Positions 1 to 6,657 are shown, counted from the stretch's first letter. The stretch is DNA of 6,762 nucleotides from Bacteriovoracaceae bacterium (GCA_947448095.1 CANFNN010000165.1:1-6762); one strand, 5' to 3'. Made by a program: numbers and translations. The notes: generated by a model not told the origin, from the letters alone.

Positions 1-18
1 ATTTCGTTTCAAATTTCT

Positions 19-843
19 ATGAAAAATAACACTTTACCCACTGGCCTCTTTTATCAATTCCCTTTCATTGACCGCAAAGAACGGGCACAGCTCCTTCAAT
101 GGCTTGAAACCTTGGTCCCTCTGTGGGAAATGCGCTTCTCAGAACATAATCCCCCACCGGAAAATGATGAGCAAAGGCCACTCCTGAGACCAGTTTACTG
201 GCTGGGCAACTGGCAATTTGCTTGCCTTGATTATTATCATCCCCCTAAGGGAATTCTAAACCGCTGTGTGCGAGCAGAGGCCTACCCGGTCCAGCTTCAA
301 AAGCTAGTCGACCGAATTGAATTCATTGCCAAAAAAAGATTTCCTAAAAGTTTTTTTCCAGACAAGTGGAAACTCAATACGTGTTTAGTTAATTTTTATG
401 GCAGCAGGCTTGAAGAAGGAAAATGGGTTGACCGCGCCCGAGTGGGTGAACACAAGGATTTTGAACCAGGCCCGGTGGGCTCATTATCATTGGGGGACCG
501 CGCCTTCTTTCAATTCGTAAATGGGAAGTCCCAACTGGGCGAGGACAATATTGTTCTCTCACAATGGCTGGAAGACTCTTCACTTCAAATTTTTGGTGGA
601 GACAAATGGAAGAATAAAACTTTTCACCGCGTGCAAAGGGTTGAGGATAAAAGAAAAGAACATTTGGGTCCAAAGATCGAGGGCTTTAACACTCGAAGAA
701 TCAATTTCACTTTCAGGTATGTGCCCGAAGAGCACATCCACCCTTTAAAAGATCTCTCAAAAGACCTTCAGTCTGACATTCGTCCCTATATAGAGACACT
801 CTCTAAGAGCTCGGCCTACTACCATAAACTCCTAACCACTTGA
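19..843 (+). CDS. AlkB-like Fe(II)/2-oxoglutarate-dependent dioxygenase
   Basis: The 274-residue product carries the AlkB-family 2OG-Fe(II) oxygenase core. Visible are an NFYG motif (N125-G128), the iron-binding H145-K-D147, a following SLSLG strand (155-159), a second iron ligand H203 in FHRVQ, and RINFTFR (227-233). R227 and R233 have the six-residue spacing of the two arginines that bind 2-oxoglutarate in E. coli AlkB. Family members oxidatively demethylate alkylated bases in DNA or RNA, and some act on protein or other substrates; the substrate here cannot be read from sequence. About 17 residues separate the NFYG tyrosine from the HxD histidine, longer than I recall for E. coli AlkB. No signal peptide is seen, so it is probably cytoplasmic. 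The ATG has no Shine-Dalgarno in the 18 bases available, and the frame is open to the window edge, so the true start could lie upstream. No terminator follows it. The fold is secure; the role is not. Confidence 0.88.
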   Translation: MKNNTLPTGLFYQFPFIDRKERAQLLQWLETLVPLWEMRFSEHNPPPENDEQRPLLRPVYWLGNWQFACLDYYHPPKGILNRCVRAEAYPVQLQKLVDRIEFIAKKRFPKSFFPDKWKLNTCLVNFYGSRLEEGKWVDRARVGEHKDFEPGPVGSLSLGDRAFFQFVNGKSQLGEDNIVLSQWLEDSSLQIFGGDKWKNKTFHRVQRVEDKRKEHLGPKIEGFNTRRINFTFRYVPEEHIHPLKDLSKDLQSDIRPYIETLSKSSAYYHKLLTT

Positions 844-916
844 TTCCTTGGCTTATCCGATAAATACACTCAAGAAAACCTCAATACCTGACGAAAAGAA
901 TCAAAACAGGGTTGCT

Positions 917-922
917 AGGGGA
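917..922 (+). promoter_or_regulatory. Ribosome binding site deciding the ATG start at 927
   Basis: AGGGGA lies four bases before the ATG at 927. The in-frame TTG at 912 would extend the protein by five residues (MLGDF) but has only a poorly spaced purine stretch directly before it. The ATG also places the signal peptide at the extreme N terminus. Both points favour 927. Confidence 0.6.
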
Positions 923-926
923 TTTT

Positions 927-2084
927 ATGTTAAGCAGGTACTTAGGCCTGATAATATTGTGGGCTTTAAGCTTAAGTGCTTGGGCCATTACGAATGCTGA
1001 TTTAATCAGCAATCTCAAGTCCCGTATTCACCCCTCTCCCAAGGGTGGACATCTCATCAAGAGCTTCACCAATCATTCTCAGAGTTATATCTACGATCAA
1101 GCACTGGCAATCATCGCTTTTTCTAAACAAGGTGATCAAAAAACTTCTCAGCAATTACTTCGCGGCTTAAGCAGTTTGCAAAATAAGGATGGCTCCCTCT
1201 ATTTTTCTTACTACATGAACGCTAAGTCACCCTACCCAGAAGAAGGGGATAAAAGGTTTGCGGGTGCCATAGCTTGGGTGGCGATGGCCTCGGCCACTTA
1301 TCAGCAAGTTTTTCAATCAGACGAGTTTGTGAGTTTTAATCAGTCGATATTAAAATATCTCGAGTCGCAAATGATGCCGGTGGAGATCAATGGAAACAAG
1401 GTAAAAGCACTGAGCTTTTCTCCCACAGATATCAATGAAACCGATTGGAATGAAACAAACGTAGCAGCTCTAGAGCATAACCTCGATGCCTATGCTGCAT
1501 TTTTCATGTTTTCAAAAATTAATCAAGATAAGAAATCAGCTAAAGCCGCTTCGGACATTAAAGAATTTATTATGGCCATGTGGGATGAGTCCAGATCCCA
1601 TTTTTGGTCAGGAGTTAATTTAAAAACCGGAGTCATCAACAAAGACGAGCTTTATCTAGATAATCAAACCTGGAGTCTTCTCGCCTTAGATGTAAAAACC
1701 CTCAAGGACATGAAGGTAAAAGAAGCCCTTACACTCAACTGTGATTCGTTTCTCATTGAGCACGAAGGAATACTAGGGTTTATGGACACCAAACCTACGA
1801 ATCGTCCTTCAAAATTTAAGTTCGTATGGTCTGAAGGATCGGCCGGTCAAATCCTGGCAATGGGTAGATACAATGAAATAAAGCAGGAAAAATTCAGCTG
1901 CGACGGAATGGCTTCTCAAACTATGCTGAAAAATATCAGTAAGATGAAAAATAAAGATGGGGGCATCGCCTACGCCACCTCAACCAGCAACCCCGATTTT
2001 ACCACCTCTTCTTCAGTTGCAGGAACCGCTTGGTACTACTTTGCAGCCAATAACATCAACCCCTTCGAACTAAGCCTTGAATAA
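927..2084 (+). CDS. Exported (alpha/alpha)6-toroid, glycosidase-like protein
   Basis: This 385-residue protein begins with a Sec signal peptide (residues 1-20), with probable cleavage after AWA, so the mature part is periplasmic or secreted. The rest looks like a six-hairpin (alpha/alpha)6 toroid. Helix pairs carry YDQALAIIAF (56-65), a Q-x-KDGS turn (85-90), EHNLDAY (183-189), LDNQTW (244-249), WSEGSAGQ (301-308), KDGGIAY (343-349) and a closing SSVAGTAW...NPF segment (362-380). The repeated acidic and aromatic motifs at helix-hairpin ends resemble glycoside hydrolase and lyase toroids, where such residues line a sugar-binding cleft. I cannot assign a numbered family or a catalytic acid/base, so polysaccharide processing is inference. 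The upstream gene ends 83 bp before it and the downstream exported thioredoxin-like gene begins 65 bp after it; cotranscription is plausible. I found no convincing promoter in either gap. Confidence 0.75.
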   Translation: MLSRYLGLIILWALSLSAWAITNADLISNLKSRIHPSPKGGHLIKSFTNHSQSYIYDQALAIIAFSKQGDQKTSQQLLRGLSSLQNKDGSLYFSYYMNAKSPYPEEGDKRFAGAIAWVAMASATYQQVFQSDEFVSFNQSILKYLESQMMPVEINGNKVKALSFSPTDINETDWNETNVAALEHNLDAYAAFFMFSKINQDKKSAKAASDIKEFIMAMWDESRSHFWSGVNLKTGVINKDELYLDNQTWSLLALDVKTLKDMKVKEALTLNCDSFLIEHEGILGFMDTKPTNRPSKFKFVWSEGSAGQILAMGRYNEIKQEKFSCDGMASQTMLKNISKMKNKDGGIAYATSTSNPDFTTSSSVAGTAWYYFAANNINPFELSLE

Positions 2085-2124
2085 TTTACTATTCGATTGA
2101 TGGAGTGGATCACTTCTGAGAGAG

Positions 2125-2141
2125 TCCTGCGAAAATCAGGA
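2125..2141 (+). promoter_or_regulatory. Small hairpin covering the ribosome binding site of the thioredoxin-like gene
   Basis: TCCTG (2125-2129) and CAGGA (2137-2141) are perfectly complementary across a seven-base loop, giving a 5-bp stem. The 3' arm contains most of the AGGAG Shine-Dalgarno (2138-2142), seven bases before the ATG at 2150. The stem could partly mask ribosome access. It is short and could be chance, because anti-Shine-Dalgarno pentamers are common. The ribosome binding site itself is well supported. Confidence 0.4.
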
Positions 2142-2149
2142 GTTCTTGC

Positions 2150-2611
2150 ATGAAAGGTCTATTGTCTTTAATTTTACTTTGCTGCACATTATCGGCTCGG
2201 GCAGATGTGACCTACCCAGTGAATAATTTTAAATACATCTCAGATTGGGACTACCGGGAAGAGGTTCAGGAGTCAGATAAATTTGTGGTGATGATTTTTT
2301 CGAGCAAGACATGTCTTGAAAGAGTCATTATCGAGAGATCTTGTTTTCTTTTTGAAAAAAAGCTTGATTACTTCATTCCCTCTTTTTCGCCGAAAATAAA
2401 AGTCGTTGGATTTAATGCCTATTTTGATAACTACACCGTTGTGTCACAGTTTAATATTCAAAAGATTCCGACTGTCATCATTCTTAAAAACAATCAAATC
2501 CTTAAGCGCTTTGAGGCGACTTATGCCCAACCAGATATTAACAATGGTCGCATGGACTGGCAGGATGAGCTTTTAAAAGAAGTGGTGAGTACCCTAAACC
2601 AGATTCATTAA
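2150..2611 (+). CDS. Small exported thioredoxin-fold protein with atypical cysteines
   Basis: The 153-residue product starts with a signal peptide (1-18, probable cleavage after ARA), so it acts in the periplasm or outside the cell. The mature part follows the thioredoxin strand order: a beta strand KFVVMIF (44-50) leads into the active-site region, then comes KVVGFNAYFDNYTVVSQFNI (84-103), then the cis-proline loop KIPTVIIL (P107) and a strand with KRFEA. The usual W-C-x-x-C is absent. C55 sits at the expected first-cysteine position, but the next cysteine is C65, a CX9C arrangement. C11 and C12 lie within the signal peptide; there is no good lipobox, so a lipoprotein is unlikely. An AGGAG sequence seven bases upstream supports the ATG. 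It may be a redox protein with a shifted disulfide, or a non-catalytic thioredoxin-like adaptor. Its stop overlaps the stop of the convergent ABC-F gene. Confidence 0.72.
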   Translation: MKGLLSLILLCCTLSARADVTYPVNNFKYISDWDYREEVQESDKFVVMIFSSKTCLERVIIERSCFLFEKKLDYFIPSFSPKIKVVGFNAYFDNYTVVSQFNIQKIPTVIILKNNQILKRFEATYAQPDINNGRMDWQDELLKEVVSTLNQIH

Positions 2612-4440
2612 GACTCTAACTCTTTTAATTTCACTTCATACTTGGCCATAAGGTCATCATACTTCGTGGTGACTTCAGTTAATTCTTCAAAAGACTTATC
2701 TATTTTCTTTTTGACTGATCCCAAACGTTGAGATGTTTCCTGGATTTTTTTAGAATCGCCCTTAGTTGAGCGCTCAATGAGTTCCGCTTCAAGCAATGGT
2801 TGTTCTTCTTCCAGTTTAATAATCGCGAATTCTAGATATTCCATGCGTTTTTTCAGTGAAGACGTTTCTCGACTTCGCTCGATGATCATTTCTGATCTCA
2901 AGCGCTTTGTTTCCTGCCGAGAGGGCTTCTCTCTTGAAACTCCAGGAGAAGACGTCTCATCTTCTTCCCAACCAATTTTCTTTAAAAAATCATCATAAGT
3001 TTCAGAAAGATATTCCACTTTACCATGGTGATAAACAATGAGTTTAGTGGCCACTTCTCGCAGCATTGATTCGGAATGGGTAACGATAACTACGGCACCA
3101 GGGTAATTCTGTAATTCGAGCGTGAGAGATTCAACAGATTCTTGGTCCAAATGGTTGGTAGGCTCATCAAGTAAAAGTAAATTACACGGCTTGGCCAAAA
3201 GCTTGGCCAAAAGAACGCGTGCTCGCTCTCCACCTGAGAGGACTTTAATTTTCTTCTTTGCGAGATCCCCTGTGAACATCATGGTTCCGCAAATACTGCG
3301 AACTCTTTGCTGTCCTAGATTAACGTCAACAGAACCAACCTCTTCTTCAATGGTGCTTTCCATGTTGAGACGATTGATATTGGTCTGACCAAAGTGACCA
3401 ATTAACAGATTCACGTTGGGTGAGATCTGACCCTGACGAGGCTCGAGTTCTCCGGCCAATAGATTTAATAAAGTCGATTTGCCTTTTCCGTTTTTCCCGA
3501 TGATGGCAATTTTGTCACCTTTAAGAATCGGAAAGCTGATATCTTCCAGAAGATTTTCTTCATTATAACCAAAAGAAAGGTTCTTGGTTTCCATGAGAGT
3601 TTTCCCAGGACATTCTTTATGATTAAATTCAAAGTCTAAAGTCGAAATCATCGCGAGGGCATCAAGCTCTGGCATTTTTTCAAGTAATTTCATTCGGGAT
3701 TGAGCTTGAGTTGCCTTACTGGCCTTGGCCTTAAAACGCGCCACAAACTCTTCTAGATCTTTTCGTTTTTTCTCACTATTAACGCGAGTTTTCTCATACA
3801 TCTCTTCTTCAAGCAAAATTTGTTCAAAGTATTTAGAAGAAGGTCCTTTAATTTTAAATACTTTTTGACGCCAAATCCCCATGGTGTGAGTGGTGACTTC
3901 ATCCATGAAACCACGATCATGGGTAATAATCACAAGCTCTCCGCGAAAGTTGCGCAGAAACTTAGAGAGCCATCGCATGGAAACAATATCAAGATAGTTG
4001 GTTGGCTCATCCAGCAGAAGACAATCAGGATCGGCCAGTAAGACTTTAGCGAGATTTAACCGGATCTGATAGCCGCCAGAGAAGTCAGAGGGAGGACGAG
4101 AAAAATCCTCCATTTTGAATCCTAGACCAAGCAGCATTTTTTCAACTTTATATTGATCAAATTCTGCTTCACCAGTCAAAGCGGTCATGCATTCTTCAAG
4201 AATAGTGGGGTGAGAAAATTGCAAATGCTGCTTAAGTGTTCCGGTCTTATAGTTTTTAGGGATAATCACGTTCCCGGCATCGGGCAGCTCTTCGCCTAAT
4301 AAAATTTTAAAGAGTGTTGTTTTACCAGTACCGTTGCGACCAACTAATCCAATTCTTTCGCCCTTTCCGATCGTAAAGCTAATATCTTCGAACAAAATTT
4401 GTGTTCCGAATCCTTTAGCAAGACCTACAACTTGAATCAT
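2608..4440 (-). CDS. ABC-F family ATPase, YheS-like ribosome-associated factor
   Basis: The 610-residue protein has two ABC domains in one chain and no membrane segments, which defines the ABC-F (translation factor) class rather than a transporter. Domain 1 has Walker A GRNGTGKTT (34-42), signature FSGGYQ (120-125), Walker B with E145 and switch H174. Domain 2 has Walker A GKNGKGKST (315-323), LSGGE (401-405), Walker B with E426 and H455. Both sites look catalytically intact. The inter-domain linker (about 205-265) contains RFKAKASKATQAQSRMKLLE (235-254), very like the tRNA-contacting linker of E. coli YheS. The FSGG signature and the charged C-terminal coiled coil (about 505-608) also resemble YheS. 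Relatives bind the ribosomal E site and relieve or gate stalled translation. The ATG overlaps the upstream stop as ATGA, and AGGAAA (4452-4447) supplies a ribosome binding site. Family is certain; subfamily is likely; client translation events are unknown. Confidence 0.95.
   Translation of the reverse strand: MIQVVGLAKGFGTQILFEDISFTIGKGERIGLVGRNGTGKTTLFKILLGEELPDAGNVIIPKNYKTGTLKQHLQFSHPTILEECMTALTGEAEFDQYKVEKMLLGLGFKMEDFSRPPSDFSGGYQIRLNLAKVLLADPDCLLLDEPTNYLDIVSMRWLSKFLRNFRGELVIITHDRGFMDEVTTHTMGIWRQKVFKIKGPSSKYFEQILLEEEMYEKTRVNSEKKRKDLEEFVARFKAKASKATQAQSRMKLLEKMPELDALAMISTLDFEFNHKECPGKTLMETKNLSFGYNEENLLEDISFPILKGDKIAIIGKNGKGKSTLLNLLAGELEPRQGQISPNVNLLIGHFGQTNINRLNMESTIEEEVGSVDVNLGQQRVRSICGTMMFTGDLAKKKIKVLSGGERARVLLAKLLAKPCNLLLLDEPTNHLDQESVESLTLELQNYPGAVVIVTHSESMLREVATKLIVYHHGKVEYLSETYDDFLKKIGWEEDETSSPGVSREKPSRQETKRLRSEMIIERSRETSSLKKRMEYLEFAIIKLEEEQPLLEAELIERSTKGDSKKIQETSQRLGSVKKKIDKSFEELTEVTTKYDDLMAKYEVKLKELES
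3190..3213. repeat. Perfect 12-bp tandem duplication inside the ABC-F gene
   Basis: CTTGGCCAAAAG occurs twice back to back (3190-3201 and 3202-3213), each copy containing the 8-bp palindrome TTGGCCAA. On the coding (minus) strand it encodes LLAK-LLAK (residues 410-417), between the second signature motif and Walker B. From memory of E. coli EttA, the spacing between these motifs is normal, so the repeat does not appear to have inserted residues. Confidence 0.8.
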
Positions 4441-4452
4441 GGCGTGTTTCCT
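4437..4452 (-). promoter_or_regulatory. ATGA stop/start overlap and ribosome binding site coupling the two minus-strand genes
   Basis: The TGA of the membrane-protein gene (4439-4437) shares bases with the ATG of the ABC-F gene (4440-4438), forming ATGA. An AGGAAA ribosome binding site (4452-4447) lies in the end of the upstream coding sequence. This arrangement normally gives translational coupling by terminating ribosomes reinitiating. Confidence 0.8.
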
Positions 4453-5219
4453 GGGGCAATTATTGGAGAGGAAGTTGGTGCTACTGGTGAGGCCTGAGCT
4501 TCTTCAGCTGGGGCAACTAAGGCACCATCATTTGGGGCGACTATAACTTTCAGCTTATCAACTTGCAACTTCAAAACCATTTGGCAGCGCTGGGCATAGG
4601 TTTTAATAGCTTCTTCTCTGTCTGCGAGGAGAAACTTGTCTAAAGTAATGAGCCTTTCGGCAAGTTCATTGTACTTTTCTTCAACCGGCAGATTATCACC
4701 TAGATTCATGATGATCATGCAGTTGATATCACTTGATTTTGAGTAGAGAGCAAGAAATTCGGCTAAATCGATATCAATAGCAAATGAGAAAAACCTTTTA
4801 AGCATTTCAAGGTTTTCACCTTTAAGGGATTTCATCATTTCCATCAAAAACTCATGCGTGACTTTGTTTCTTTGTACCAAGAGATCGCGCCACCGATAAA
4901 GACTCGATTCTAAATCACGATCTAATTTATCTGTAAACATCGTCGGATGAGTACGTAGCAGTTCAATCGCCTTATTTTTGAAATTAACATCTGGGACGTT
5001 GGAAAAATCATTTAGGATGGAGAGAAAAGTTTTTCGAGGTGTCGCTTGGGAAGACAGCTCTTTGCCAGCTGGAATGATCTCGCTACTTGGAATATCCTCG
5101 CCAGGGTTGATTTCGTTGGAACTGTTTTGATACTTTGTGGCGGTTTTATCAAATAGCCTAAGAATGACGTCTATTCTCACAAGGATGACAACCACAATCA
5201 AAATTACGACATATTTCAT
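4437..5219 (-). CDS. Membrane-anchored protein of unknown function with Pro/Ala-rich tail
   Basis: I do not recognise this 260-residue protein. It opens with a hydrophobic stretch (residues 3-14, continuing weakly to 23), probably a single membrane anchor or uncleaved signal. A polar, low-complexity linker rich in Ser, Asn, Pro and Glu follows (about 24-62). Next comes a helical, charged region (about 63-226) with few Gly or Pro and no recognisable catalytic motif. The end (228-260) is rich in Pro and Ala with repeated AP pairs and is likely disordered. Positive charges lie on both sides of the hydrophobic stretch (K2; R15, R21, K25), so topology is ambiguous. It is the first gene of a unit with the ABC-F gene, linked by a 4-bp stop/start overlap. 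The start lacks a Shine-Dalgarno and lies only 34 bp from the divergent symporter start. The helical region could be a scaffold or partner-binding domain, but I have no evidence for a role. Confidence 0.8.
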   Translation of the reverse strand: MKYVVILIVVVILVRIDVILRLFDKTATKYQNSSNEINPGEDIPSSEIIPAGKELSSQATPRKTFLSILNDFSNVPDVNFKNKAIELLRTHPTMFTDKLDRDLESSLYRWRDLLVQRNKVTHEFLMEMMKSLKGENLEMLKRFFSFAIDIDLAEFLALYSKSSDINCMIIMNLGDNLPVEEKYNELAERLITLDKFLLADREEAIKTYAQRCQMVLKLQVDKLKVIVAPNDGALVAPAEEAQASPVAPTSSPIIAPGNTP

Positions 5220-5247
5220 GACAAAAGGATAAACGAAAACTTACAAT
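5218..5247 (+). promoter_or_regulatory. Predicted sigma70-type promoter of the symporter gene (leaderless)
   Basis: ATGACA (5218-5223, five of six matches to TTGACA), an 18-bp spacer, and TACAAT (5242-5247, five of six matches to TATAAT). Six bases then separate the -10 from the ATG, so the A at 5254 falls at the expected transcription start. No ribosome binding site lies at a usable distance; the only AAAGGA (5224-5229) is 24 bases from the start. The -35 box overlaps the start codon of the divergent gene. Confidence 0.6.
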
Positions 5248-5253
5248 CTCGCT

Positions 5254-6657
5254 ATGGTTTCTCACACTGATCTTTTGCAATACATAACTCCAGTCGACTG
5301 GATCATTTTTTTTCTCGTCTTGGCCGCTACGCTGGCTTCTGTCCTCTATGGTCAGTCTCTTAAATCCCAATTAACTGAAAAAGAAAAAAATAGTCCAGTT
5401 GAACTACTTTTAATGGGGAGAAAACTGACTCTTCCTATCTTCGTAGCGACCTTAGTTGCCACTTGGTATGGCGGGATTTTTGGAGTCACGGCCCAAACTT
5501 TTGAGAAAGGAATTTACAATTTTCTTACTCAAGGGGTTTTTTGGTACTTGAGCTACCTTCTTTTTGCATTTTTTTTAGTCAAAAAGATTCGCTCCCACAA
5601 TGCGATGACCATAGCTGGTTTAGCCGGACAGCTCTTTGGCCCTCAAGCAGAAAGACTGACTGCTAGTTTAAATTTTTTAAATCTCTTACCCCTTGCCTAC
5701 ACCATTAGCTTAGGACTTTTTCTTCAGGCATTATTCGGGGGCACACTTTTTTTAAATACGACTATTGGCGTAGGTATTGTCACTTTATGGTCGCTATGGG
5801 GTGGTTTTCGTGCCGTCGTTTTTTCAGATCTTGTTCAATTTGTGTTTATGATTTTAGGAGTGGTGTTAGTCGTAGTTTTTGCTTGGGCCAAGATGGGAAG
5901 TCCCTTAACTTTGATGAATCAACTTCCTGCGAGCCACTTTGACTGGACTGGGGGAGAAACCCTTTCTTCCATACTCGTCTGGGGATTTATTGCTCTTTCT
6001 ACTTTAGTTGATCCTAACTTTTATCAAAGATGTTTAGCTGCAGAATCTGACAAGGTTGCTAAAAGAGGGATTCTCATTTCAACAGTCATTTGGTTTTTCT
6101 TTGATTGCTGTACTACTTTGGGCGCTCTCTACGCGAGGGCCGCCTTGCCGGAGGCCAATCCACAAAACGCTTATTTGCAATTTTCGATGCAACTCGTTCC
6201 GCCGGGAGTTCGCGGATTAATTCTTGCAGGAATTCTCGCTACAATCCTTTCAACTCTTGATGCCTACTTATTTAACGCTGCCACTTGTTTGAGTTATGAT
6301 TTTTTAAATCTCAAAGAACGATTTAAATTATGGCATCATCACATTGCTCTGATTTTTGTAGCAATTCTTTCCATTTTTCTAGGTGCTTATTTTGATGGCA
6401 ACATCATAGAAGTTTGGAAAACCTTGGGAAGCTTTTCGGCTGCTTGCCTACTTTTTCCTTTGCTTTTGGGCCAGTGGCGGCCAGGAGCTATTTCCCAGAG
6501 AAGTTTTTGCTGGGCGGTATCATTTGGTTGCATTGGAATTGTGGCATGGCGTGTTTTAAACCAAGTTTATAGTATTGCCCCTATAGATGAGTTCTATATA
6601 GGTCTTCTTCTTACAACTATTCCTCTTTTGCCTTCACTCCTGCTAAAAAAAGCCTAA
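5254..6657 (+). CDS. Sodium:solute symporter family (SSS) transporter
   Basis: The 467-residue protein is hydrophobic throughout, with about 12-13 predicted membrane helices, slightly shorter than the roughly 500 residues of PutP-type proteins. Family signatures are clear: LMGRKLTLP (53-61) before the first broken core helix ending ATWYGG (69-74); GGFRAVVFSDLVQ (183-195); DPNFYQRCLAA (253-263); and AGILATILSTLDAYLFNAAT (325-344). S333 and T334 in the last motif match the serine/threonine pair that binds Na+ in PutP and vSGLT, so sodium coupling is probably retained. It would import a solute across the inner membrane using the sodium gradient. The substrate (amino acid, sugar, carboxylate or other) cannot be told from sequence. 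The ATG at 5254 is the only usable start, because a stop lies in frame at 5230-5232. It stands alone, with its own promoter and a downstream hairpin terminator. Confidence 0.93.
   Translation: MVSHTDLLQYITPVDWIIFFLVLAATLASVLYGQSLKSQLTEKEKNSPVELLLMGRKLTLPIFVATLVATWYGGIFGVTAQTFEKGIYNFLTQGVFWYLSYLLFAFFLVKKIRSHNAMTIAGLAGQLFGPQAERLTASLNFLNLLPLAYTISLGLFLQALFGGTLFLNTTIGVGIVTLWSLWGGFRAVVFSDLVQFVFMILGVVLVVVFAWAKMGSPLTLMNQLPASHFDWTGGETLSSILVWGFIALSTLVDPNFYQRCLAAESDKVAKRGILISTVIWFFFDCCTTLGALYARAALPEANPQNAYLQFSMQLVPPGVRGLILAGILATILSTLDAYLFNAATCLSYDFLNLKERFKLWHHHIALIFVAILSIFLGAYFDGNIIEVWKTLGSFSAACLLFPLLLGQWRPGAISQRSFCWAVSFGCIGIVAWRVLNQVYSIAPIDEFYIGLLLTTIPLLPSLLLKKA

Noticed and set aside
389..673. Open frame on the minus strand opposite the dioxygenase gene
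   Set aside because: It lies wholly within a well-supported family gene, has no recognisable motif and no ribosome binding site; the same holds for other open frames antisense to the ABC-F gene.
912..926. TTG at 912 as the start of the toroid protein
   Set aside because: It lacks a properly spaced ribosome binding site, while the ATG at 927 has AGGGGA four bases upstream and begins a clean signal peptide.
844..926. Promoter for the toroid gene (TTGATT near 840 with A/T-rich bases near 860)
   Set aside because: No -10 with more than four matches sits at 16-18 bp spacing, so it cannot be told from background in A/T-rich DNA.
2570..2579. CTTTTAAAAG palindrome as a terminator for the minus-strand unit
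   Set aside because: It is a pure A/T palindrome apart from its end pair, lacks a loop and a GC-rich stem, and lies in coding sequence.
3722..3733. GGCCTT tandem repeat in the ABC-F linker region
   Set aside because: A two-unit hexamer encoding Lys-Ala residues expected in the conserved linker; explained by protein sequence.
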